Shown here: piece after piece, positions 10,578 through 16,712 of the stretch
How the letters are laid out: the number at the start of each line of letters is the position of its first letter
Numbering within the stretch: the stretch's first letter is position 1
IMG/VR virus record: IMGVR_UViG_3300028820_000059
Span: 1 to 30,004 of that record
Origin: a virus
Strand: one strand, 5' to 3'
Length of the DNA stretch: 30,004 bases
Translations under genes and position numbers: made by a program
Notes under the pieces: generated by a model
Seen by the model: only the letters and a program-made list of their open reading frames with translations
Told to the model about the DNA's origin: nothing
Database searches by the model: none

Positions 10578-10925
10578 ATGGCACACACACATTATCCGAT
10601 GATTATCGAATGGCAAGGGCCGACGCATCGCCGGGATATCTGCGAATGTGGATATTTTCGGCATGTTGTCCTGCTGCACGGTGTTAAAGTTTTCGAAGAC
10701 TGGTTGCCGGGATATCCGCTTGATCCTGATCAGAAGAAAAAGTCTCGGCATGTGCATAAGCCTGCTGTTGACGTGATGCCATATGATTCAATCCACAAGC
10801 AAATTTGCAAGTGTGGAGCGGTTCGGTATCTTTCCAATAATGACGGGTTATATCCCAACGGTTCCACGTGGAACGAGAATGCAATCTATGAAGAGATGCA
10901 GGAATTGTATCTCTTGAAGAAATAA
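10578..10925 (+). CDS. His/Cys-repeat small protein
   Basis: This 115-aa protein holds two related units: an N-terminal one with HTHYP ... HRRDICECGYFRHV and a second with RHVHKP ... HKQICKCGAVRYL. Each has histidines followed by C-x-C-G, a pattern that could hold one zinc per unit. The units look like an internal duplication. I start at the ATG at 10578, 8 nt after AAAGGAG (10563-10569); the ATG at 10573 is out of frame and a TTG start would be the -35 box. A perfect parS-like site lies inside the gene (10861-10874) and encodes STWNE in part. The function is unknown. Confidence 0.76.
   Translation: MAHTHYPMIIEWQGPTHRRDICECGYFRHVVLLHGVKVFEDWLPGYPLDPDQKKKSRHVHKPAVDVMPYDSIHKQICKCGAVRYLSNNDGLYPNGSTWNENAIYEEMQELYLLKK
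10861..10874. promoter_or_regulatory. parS-like palindrome, site i (inside a gene)
   Basis: Perfect GTTCCACGTGGAAC within the coding sequence of the His/Cys-repeat gene, with no promoter close downstream. A site in coding DNA argues that the motif's role does not depend on an intergenic place. Confidence 0.72.
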
Positions 10926-10946
10926 TTTCAGAAAGGAAAAAATATT

Positions 10947-11297
10947 ATGATGACGCCAACACCATCTCCGTATTCATGGGCGGGTGGAATCATTGAAGCT
11001 TTTGGGCCAGATGTCCAAGAAAAAGACATTGCCGCCGCTTTGTGGTACTATACCAGAGAAGATTTGCAAAAAATTCTCAGGCTGGCTGAAAAAGACATTG
11101 CAGCCGCAACTGATGAACTTCTGGAAGCCCGGCGAGCGGCTGATCAGGAATTTGGCTCTGGCTGGAAAGTCAGAGTGACTTATTACAAAGACAGAAAAAA
11201 AATCAGACCACTTGAAAAACGCGGGTTGATATGCGAAAATGATGGTGTGCTTCTGTATTGGTTCATACCAGCACGAAATCACAGAAAGGAGAATTAG
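10947..11297 (+). CDS. Hypothetical early protein
   Basis: This 116-aa protein was not recognised. After a Pro-rich start (MMTPTPSPYSWAGG) come helices at about residues 24-66, including the DLQKILRLAEKDIAAATDEL stretch with coiled-coil character, then a short strand-rich end (KVRVTYYKDRKKIRPL, GVLLYWFIP). Two ATGs (10947 and 10950) follow each other; the ribosome site GAAAGGAAA (10931-10939) serves either. It lies 21 nt after the previous gene, ends 2 nt before family member D, and belongs to the P14 operon. Confidence 0.73.
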   Translation: MMTPTPSPYSWAGGIIEAFGPDVQEKDIAAALWYYTREDLQKILRLAEKDIAAATDELLEARRAADQEFGSGWKVRVTYYKDRKKIRPLEKRGLICENDGVLLYWFIPARNHRKEN

Positions 11298-11299
11298 TT

Positions 11300-11956
11300 A
11301 TGAATCTCAAACGAATTCAGACTCTGGGTGTTCTCAGCCCTGTGCATCTGATTGACATGGATTGTCTCCGATTGATTGACTGTGGAGACAACACCCATTT
11401 CTATGTGAGTGATTTTGTTGCAAAGGAAAAAAATTCATATCCGGTAAATTTTGCACCGTACTACGAATTGGTCGGCACGGTTATTTCCAAGGAAACGGAA
11501 TCAGATTACATTGATTACCGTGTTGTAACCCGAAGTATCTTCTTGTTTTCCAAACCACTGGATGCAGCTTTGGGTATGCCATCTGTACATATTCCTGCTG
11601 CATGGCGGGAGTGGATGGCATATTTTACCGGAAAGGACTGGATTCTTGTTGAATTTCCTCGTCCGCCGAAGGATGATGATGATTCGGATTATTGGACGAA
11701 TCCGCGAATTCTTCGGAAAACTGGAAAAATTCCTTTTCCTTCATCCAATATTACTTCCATTCATCTTGCCGAAGATGAGAAAGGAACCCTTTTCATTGTG
11801 CAGGCATATGATTACAACGGGCTTCCTGTTCCGGTGAATGAACTGGATGATTATTATTGGTATCCGGTAAAAATTCTTCCCCGGAAGAAACTGGAAGAAG
11901 TCAAAAAGGGCAGGACTTATGCATACAGTGGCCCTTGCTGGTATGTGGTTATTTGA
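11300..11956 (+). CDS. LLDCGDGYFYVN family member D
   Basis: This 218-aa protein is the longest family member. Conserved blocks: CLRLIDCGDNTHFYVSDFV (about residues 19-37), FAPYYELVGTVISKE, HIPAAWREWMAYFTGKDWIL (about 96-115), IPFPSSNITSIHLAE, TLFIVQAYDYNG, YPVKILPRK and a final YAYSGPCWYVVI. It has a small insertion (PPKDDDDSDYWTN) before the NPRILR segment shared with members A and E. The ATG has AAAGGAG (11285-11291) 8 nt upstream and sits 2 nt after the previous gene. It is directly followed by member E, so D and E are a tandem pair in one operon. Confidence 0.8.
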   Translation: MNLKRIQTLGVLSPVHLIDMDCLRLIDCGDNTHFYVSDFVAKEKNSYPVNFAPYYELVGTVISKETESDYIDYRVVTRSIFLFSKPLDAALGMPSVHIPAAWREWMAYFTGKDWILVEFPRPPKDDDDSDYWTNPRILRKTGKIPFPSSNITSIHLAEDEKGTLFIVQAYDYNGLPVPVNELDDYYWYPVKILPRKKLEEVKKGRTYAYSGPCWYVVI

Positions 11957-11971
11957 GAAAGGAGAAAAAAA

Positions 11972-12619
11972 ATGAACCTCAAGCGAGTTTTCATCATTGA
12001 TTATGGTTCCTGCTATCTGGATTTTGACAAGATAGAGCTTCTGGATTGTGGAGATGGATTCTGCTTTGTCAACAGGATCATTGAACCTGAAGACCCTGCA
12101 AATTACCGGGAGAATATGTCCCCCTATTACCTGCTTTTGGGATGCATTCTACAAAAAAATCCGAATGATCACCACGATTACGAAGCTGTTACCATTACTC
12201 CATTTCGAAATGCAGAGCTTCGGGAAACTGTAGCCGAGCGCGATATGGTTACAGTATTTGTTCCTGAAGAAATGACGGAATGGATCGGCTACTGGGTTGA
12301 TACTTTGAAGAAGTGGATTTTTGTGGAATTTCTTCACAATAATTCACGAAATCCACGGATCAAGCACGTGATTGATCTTCCGAAACCGCCTGAAATGATT
12401 CGGTGGATGCATTTTGCTGAAGCCGATGATGGTACCCTGTATGTGGTTCAGGCATTTCATGGTGGAATTCCGTGGTTTACTGAAACCACGGAAGAAGAGG
12501 AAGAATCAGAAAAGAAATTCTTCCCGTTCAGGTTTCTCCCCCGGAAGCGGCTTGATGAACCGGACTATGGAACCACCTATGTTTTTGATAATCTGCGACT
12601 TTATCGGGTGAATATGTGA
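11972..12619 (+). CDS. LLDCGDGYFYVN family member E
   Basis: This 215-aa family member has IELLDCGDGFCFVN (about residues 21-34), MSPYYLLLGCILQKN, FVPEEMTEWIGYWVDTLKKW, NSRNPRIKHVIDLPKPP (shared in style with A and D), MHFAEADDGTLYVVQAFHGG, a TETTEEEEESEKK insertion, FPFRFLPRK and a final YVFDNLRLYRV. The EWIGYW block is interrupted by DTLKK where others have TGKDW, a variation also seen in member F (WDEKHKLW). The ATG follows AAAGGAG (11958-11964) by 7 nt. It is upstream of the M15 peptidase gene in the same transcript. Confidence 0.8.
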   Translation: MNLKRVFIIDYGSCYLDFDKIELLDCGDGFCFVNRIIEPEDPANYRENMSPYYLLLGCILQKNPNDHHDYEAVTITPFRNAELRETVAERDMVTVFVPEEMTEWIGYWVDTLKKWIFVEFLHNNSRNPRIKHVIDLPKPPEMIRWMHFAEADDGTLYVVQAFHGGIPWFTETTEEEEESEKKFFPFRFLPRKRLDEPDYGTTYVFDNLRLYRVNM

Positions 12620-12632
12620 GAAGGAGGTAAAA

Positions 12633-13076
12633 ATGTACATTGAAAATTTTTTGAATTCGAAAAATTTTCTCTGCAAATGTGGATGCGGAAAAGAAGGTAT
12701 GATGTCTCCAGAACTGCTTTCTCTGCTCCAAAAATTCCAGAATTTTATTAATATGCCTATTGTAATTAATTCCGGGTTTCGATGCCCGGAATACAATAAG
12801 CGAATTGATGGCGCTGAAAATTCTCTCCATTTGACTGGAGAAGCTGTTGATATTTCGATTCGTATAAATGGATCGGATTATTGGCTGAGTGGGCCGGAAA
12901 TTCTCAAGCTGTTACACAAATCGGGAGTCCATTTCGGCGGAATTGGTGTGGGTGGCACGTATCTCCATCTGGATATCAGAAAAACCCCGGATCTCTGGTT
13001 TTATGGAGACGTGCTCAAGTGGCCAGATACTTCAGTATATTACAAAAAATCCTATACAGGGCATCAGAATTTTTAG
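12633..13076 (+). CDS. M15-type zinc D-Ala-D-Ala peptidase (probable endolysin)
   Basis: This 147-aa protein has the zinc-site motifs of the M15_3 family of peptidoglycan peptidases: NSLHLTGEAVDI with H66 and D73 (SxHxxGxAxD) and YLHLDI with H112 and D114. The SGFRCPEYNKRIDGA segment (about residues 47-61) is also typical of this family. Such enzymes cut D-Ala-containing cross-links or stem peptides and serve phages as endolysins. An N-terminal CKCGCGKEG cluster (14-22) could bind a further metal, and this start is common in phage M15 proteins. There is no signal peptide, so a holin would be needed; none is seen. The ribosome site AAGGAGG (12621-12627) is strong. It is the last gene before a terminator. 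Confidence 0.9.
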   Translation: MYIENFLNSKNFLCKCGCGKEGMMSPELLSLLQKFQNFINMPIVINSGFRCPEYNKRIDGAENSLHLTGEAVDISIRINGSDYWLSGPEILKLLHKSGVHFGGIGVGGTYLHLDIRKTPDLWFYGDVLKWPDTSVYYKKSYTGHQNF

Positions 13077-13122
13077 GGTTGCCTGCTGCTGCTGTGTGCT
13101 GTCTCCTTTCTGTGCACACTAA

Positions 13123-13160
13123 AGGGTGTGTTGGGTTAGCTCAACACACCCTGTTTTTTT
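13123..13160 (+). terminator. Rho-independent terminator
   Basis: AGGGTGTGTTG (13123-13133) pairs perfectly with CAACACACCCT (13142-13152) around an 8-nt loop; G and seven T follow. It ends the P14 operon after the peptidase gene. Confidence 0.93.
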
Positions 13161-13188
13161 AGTAAATTGAAAACAGGAGAGTGTTCCC

Positions 13189-13809
13189 ATGAAATATGAA
13201 AGATTCAGAACAATTGATGACAAAATTTATTGTCTGGATTTGGACAGTCTGGAACTTCTGGATTGCACTCACGGGTATTTTTATGTGAATTCGTTTCATT
13301 TTGACGAACAAACACCTGCCAGATACAGAAAGAACAAAGACCCTTACTACGAAATTCTTGGAACAATTGTCAGAAAAGACAAGGATGAATGGCAGGCAGT
13401 TACTCATAATCTGGCAAAAAATTCACTAAGCAGAAAAAATGCTGCCGGAAAAATGGCTGTATTCGTTCCTGATGATATGGACGAATGGCTAGGATATTGG
13501 GATGAAAAGCATAAATTATGGATTTACGTTGAATTACTTCGCCCGGAAGATATGATTGATAATGATTTGCCCATTACCGGGTACAGGCCGGGGTTGCCAA
13601 GGCCTTCTATGGATGTTTCTTTTGTTCATTTTGCAGAAAATTTTCAAGGGAATTTTGTCATTCAGGCTTTCAGAGCGGATGGAACGCCTGTATTTTTGTC
13701 ACAAGATGAAAATATAGACTTTCCTTTTCCACTTTTGCCCCGTTTTCAGTTCAAGAATGGAAATATTTACATCTTTGATGAAAATTCATACTCCATGATT
13801 TTGGACTGA
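13189..13809 (+). CDS. LLDCGDGYFYVN family member F
   Basis: This 206-aa family member shows LELLDCTHGYFYVNSF (G replaced by T in the DCG motif; about residues 21-36), KDPYYEILGTIVRKD, FVPDDMDEWLGYWDEKHKLW, SFVHFAENFQGNFVIQAFRADG, FPFPLLPRF and a final YIFDENSYSMIL. It lies after a strong terminator with no TTGACA promoter in the 28 nt before it, so either readthrough or an unrecognised promoter serves it. CAGGAGAG (13174-13181) is the ribosome site. It is the last gene before the structural block and the only family member with no obvious early promoter; it may be expressed later than its relatives. Confidence 0.78.
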   Translation: MKYERFRTIDDKIYCLDLDSLELLDCTHGYFYVNSFHFDEQTPARYRKNKDPYYEILGTIVRKDKDEWQAVTHNLAKNSLSRKNAAGKMAVFVPDDMDEWLGYWDEKHKLWIYVELLRPEDMIDNDLPITGYRPGLPRPSMDVSFVHFAENFQGNFVIQAFRADGTPVFLSQDENIDFPFPLLPRFQFKNGNIYIFDENSYSMILD

Positions 13810-13810
13810 T

Positions 13811-13834
13811 TTACTCACATAAATATGTGAGTAA
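13811..13834 (+). promoter_or_regulatory. 10-bp hairpin over the start of the first structural gene
   Basis: TTACTCACAT (13811-13820) pairs perfectly with ATGTGAGTAA (13825-13834) around AAAT. The 3' arm includes the only weak ribosome-site-like bases (GTGAG) and the first base of the ATG, so the RNA fold would hide the start. A CATAAATA motif (13818-13825) lies inside it. Confidence 0.6.
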
Positions 13835-15090
13835 TGGAAAAATTCCGCCCCGGACAGTACAATCTCAAGAGATTTATTATAATTACAGAAACAAATGTAA
13901 TTGATATCCGCAATGTGTTTCTGGAAATTAATCTCTATGAAGATCTGTTCTCATTCTCCTATTCAGGAAACGTTGCTATCATAGAATCTGATAATCTTCC
14001 GGGTGTTGAAAAAATTCTGGGTGGTGAGCGAATTCTTTTTGATGCAGAATTGTACAATGAGGTGGATGGACAAATTCAGAAACTGGATGTCTCTTTTCTT
14101 GGATTTGTATCAAAAATTTCAACCGAATTCGTTCAGGCTACAGGCACAGCCAAAAAGTACAGCATTGAATTTGTCTCCGAACAACATGTCCAGAATCTGA
14201 AAACAAGAATAAGTAAATCATTTGTCAAAAAACCTCTCCATGAAATTGTCAAATACTGCTTCAATGCTCTCCAGACTGAAGCCCCATTGACTGTTGAAAA
14301 TACACAAACAACACTGGAAAAAGTAATCATCCCTAACTGGACTCCATTCAGGGCGATTAACTGGTGTGCTGAAAAAGCGATTCAAACTGAATCCAGAATC
14401 GGAAGCAGCTTGAGCAGTTTTGTTTTTTTCCAGACTTTAAATGAATCCAGATTCTGGTTCCGGTCATTTGACAATCTCTACAAGCAACCACCAAAGAAGG
14501 AAATTTACTACTTTGTAAAGAAAACACACAGTTTTGATGTTGACATCAGAAAATACTCTACTGCCGATACTTTTGAGGTTCTTAACAATTTTGATTTGAT
14601 CAAGCTCGGAATGGAAGGAGCATATTCTTCCCGTTTGACTGAAATTTCCGTCACAGAAAAACGCTGGAAAAATACGGTATTCAATTACCGTGATGATTTC
14701 CAGAAAAAATTTGATTCACTGAACAAAAATCCGTTTTACAATCAGTATCTCAATCCGTTTCTTGATTCAACCAGCATGGTATTGTACATGAAATCAATGG
14801 AGCTTGGAAGCAACGTTAACATGGCAAAACAGGTCAGGACGTCTCAATTGTCGCTCCTGAATAATCACAGAATCAAGATTCGTATTCCGGCTTCTCCGAA
14901 TTTGTCTGTCGGTGATGTAGTTGATTTCAAGTATCCTGATTTTCGAAAAGATACTTCAAAAACCAGCGGACTTGATATGACTCACTCAGGACTTTATTTG
15001 ATTACCGGAATAAATCATCACTTTACTTCAGAAAAATACATGATGGTAATGGAACTGGTAAAGGAATCTATCGGAGGCGAAGAGCAATGA
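13834..15090 (+). CDS. Baseplate hub protein (gp27-like)
   Basis: This 418-aa protein begins with a strand-rich domain (YNLKRFIIITETNVIDIRNVFLEINLYEDLF region, residues 8-39) and ends GLYLITGINHHFTSEKY (386-402). These features are typical of tail-hub proteins of the T4 gp27 / Mu gpD type, where two beta-barrel domains trimerise to link the tail tube to the spike. An NxLYxxLFSFSYSGNVAIIES stretch is like those in cyanophage and pelagiphage hubs. It directly precedes the gp5-like spike gene with a 4-nt ATGA overlap, the expected partner. T4 gp27 has 391 residues. The start lacks a Shine-Dalgarno site and lies at the edge of a hairpin. The family assignment rests on motif shape and context. Confidence 0.75.
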   Translation: MEKFRPGQYNLKRFIIITETNVIDIRNVFLEINLYEDLFSFSYSGNVAIIESDNLPGVEKILGGERILFDAELYNEVDGQIQKLDVSFLGFVSKISTEFVQATGTAKKYSIEFVSEQHVQNLKTRISKSFVKKPLHEIVKYCFNALQTEAPLTVENTQTTLEKVIIPNWTPFRAINWCAEKAIQTESRIGSSLSSFVFFQTLNESRFWFRSFDNLYKQPPKKEIYYFVKKTHSFDVDIRKYSTADTFEVLNNFDLIKLGMEGAYSSRLTEISVTEKRWKNTVFNYRDDFQKKFDSLNKNPFYNQYLNPFLDSTSMVLYMKSMELGSNVNMAKQVRTSQLSLLNNHRIKIRIPASPNLSVGDVVDFKYPDFRKDTSKTSGLDMTHSGLYLITGINHHFTSEKYMMVMELVKESIGGEEQ

Positions 15091-16313
15091 TTCCGAATTT
15101 TATCGGGCTGGATCAATTTGTATGGTTCATTGGTGTCGTGGAATCGCGGGAAGATCCTGAAAAACTGGGCCGGGTTCAGGTAAGAATATTTGGTCATCAT
15201 ACAGAAAATAAAGAAAACATTCCTACAGAGGATTTGCATTGGGCATGGTGTCTGACTCCTGTGTCTTCAGCCGGAATCAATGGTATTGGTGATTTTTCTC
15301 TGGGGCTTGTGGAAGGTTCTTGGGTAGTTGGATTTTTCAAAGACTCGCTGAATTGTCAGGAACCAGTTATTTTCGGAACTTTTGGAGGCGGGTATTCCAA
15401 AGGAGATTATCCGTATCCAAAGAACAAAAAAACAGGATTTCTTGATCCGGGGAAAAATATTTCTGAACGTCCAAGAAAAGTTGAAGAGCGCATTTACAAG
15501 ACCGATGGACAGGGAATTGAACTGAAAAACGAAAAAAGAACGCCTGAAACTGATCTGTATCCGAGAAAAAAACATCCATATGGATGTGTTATTCAGGAAA
15601 ATGACGTCAACAGACTGGCAAGAAACGAAAAAATTGAAGACACAATTATTTTTATAAAGAGAAATAATCTGGACAAAATGGTAAAAGCTGCTGATGGTTC
15701 TTTCTGGTCTGAACCATCCACTCCATATAATGCTGTCTATCCATATAACAAGGTAAAAGAATCAGAATCCGGGCATATTTTTGAAATTGATGATACAAAA
15801 AAATTTGAACGTCTGCATATCTGGCACAGATCAGGAACATTTATGGAAATTTATCCGGCTGGAACAAAGGTTGAAAAAATCGTTCACTCTTCATTTTCTG
15901 TCATAATGGCAGAAAAATATGAACACGTCATGAACCGCTACAATCTGACTGTTGACGGGCCGTATAATTTGATGGTTTTCAACAATTCCAACATTACTGT
16001 AACCGGATCATGTACTATCAGAGTTGGCGGGCAAGCAAAAATCATTTCCGGCCAGACTCTGGAATTAAATGCAGAAACTGTAAAAATCAACGCGCGTTCA
16101 AATATCACACTTCAATCAGGGATGAATATTCAACTGAAATCCATGAACGTTTCTTCCAATCCTGCAATTAATCAGGCCAAAGAATCACTGAAAGCTGGCG
16201 GTCTTGGCGTTGTGATACCAGTAACGCCAGCGCCGGGACAACCTGATATTTCTGTTGAAACTGAAGTAAAACAAAGATCTTATCCTGTTCCGGTTCCAGA
16301 GTTTGTTGAATAA
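15087..16313 (+). CDS. 5: Baseplate spike/hub protein (gp5-like, no lysozyme domain)
   Basis: This 408-aa protein has an N-terminal OB-fold signature ESREDPEKLGRVQVRIFG (residues 19-36) followed by IPTEDLHWAWCLTP, as in T4 gp5 and its cyanophage relatives. The middle contains YPYNKVKESESGHIFEIDD (about 217-236) and HRSGTFMEIYPAGTKVEKI (about 247-265), standard in the T4-like spike family. Residues about 290-355 are short repeats (NITVTGSCTIRVGGQAKI, LELNAETVKINARSNI) suited to the triple-stranded beta-helix needle. T4 gp5 has 575 residues with a lysozyme domain between the OB fold and the needle; no lysozyme-like segment is visible here. It would trimerise on the gp27-like hub to puncture the outer envelope. 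It overlaps the hub gene by 4 nt. Confidence 0.87.
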   Translation: MIPNFIGLDQFVWFIGVVESREDPEKLGRVQVRIFGHHTENKENIPTEDLHWAWCLTPVSSAGINGIGDFSLGLVEGSWVVGFFKDSLNCQEPVIFGTFGGGYSKGDYPYPKNKKTGFLDPGKNISERPRKVEERIYKTDGQGIELKNEKRTPETDLYPRKKHPYGCVIQENDVNRLARNEKIEDTIIFIKRNNLDKMVKAADGSFWSEPSTPYNAVYPYNKVKESESGHIFEIDDTKKFERLHIWHRSGTFMEIYPAGTKVEKIVHSSFSVIMAEKYEHVMNRYNLTVDGPYNLMVFNNSNITVTGSCTIRVGGQAKIISGQTLELNAETVKINARSNITLQSGMNIQLKSMNVSSNPAINQAKESLKAGGLGVVIPVTPAPGQPDISVETEVKQRSYPVPVPEFVE

Positions 16314-16316
16314 ATA
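16309..16316 (+). promoter_or_regulatory. Late-promoter-like AATAAATA
   Basis: AATAAATA matches seven of eight bases of the T4 late promoter TATAAATA, 6 nt before the ATG at 16323. It overlaps the previous stop codon, so it may be chance. Confidence 0.3.
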
Positions 16317-16322
16317 GGATAT

Positions 16323-16712
16323 ATGGAAAATAATTTCCGGTACAAGGATATTGATCTGTCGATGAAAAGAGACAGCATAAAAGGTGATATTGTACCTCTG
16401 ATTGATGCTGAAGCTGTCAAAAACAGCGTCAAAAATCTGATTCTCATATCCATTTTTGAGCGCAGAATGAATCCTTGGGTTGGTACATTGATTTATACAC
16501 AATTATTTGAAAATTTCACGCCAAAAACCAGTGCAATGATCAGGAAATTCATCAGAGACGTTCTGGCTGTTTACGAGCCGCGCGTGGAATTGCGAAATGT
16601 TACTGTAAACCAGCAAGATGATGAGAATTTTCTGGAAGTTTCTGTTACGTTCTCCATTATCAACTTGCCGGAAATATATTCAGTATCCATTTTCCTTGAG
16701 AGGCTAAGATGA
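16323..16712 (+). CDS. 25: Baseplate wedge protein gp25
   Basis: This 129-aa protein is a clear member of the GPW/gp25 family. The conserved stretch is NLILISIFERRMNPWVGTLI (residues 38-57), including the R-x-x-x-P-W/x-x-G loop (RRMNPWVG here). The family is the small wedge protein that starts sheath assembly and is structurally related to T6SS TssE. T4 gp25 has 132 residues, so the length is normal. The C-terminus holds ITLDIxF-like strands (ENFLEVSVTFSIINLPEIY). It overlaps the gp6 gene by 4 nt (ATGA), the usual partner arrangement in wedge operons. A ribosome site is weak or too close (AGGA 16316-16319). Confidence 0.92.
   Translation: MENNFRYKDIDLSMKRDSIKGDIVPLIDAEAVKNSVKNLILISIFERRMNPWVGTLIYTQLFENFTPKTSAMIRKFIRDVLAVYEPRVELRNVTVNQQDDENFLEVSVTFSIINLPEIYSVSIFLERLR

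Noticed and set aside
2593-10874. GTTCCACGTGGAAC as ordinary terminator hairpins
   Set aside because: The stem has no loop bases, no T-run follows, several copies sit next to true terminators or inside a gene, and spacing to promoters is fixed.
4092-10925. Longer N-termini starting at TTG 4092, 4842 and 10524
   Set aside because: In each case the TTG is the first triplet of the -35 box TTGACA. Transcripts start about 35 nt downstream, so translation cannot begin there; the ATGs after AAAGGAG are used instead.
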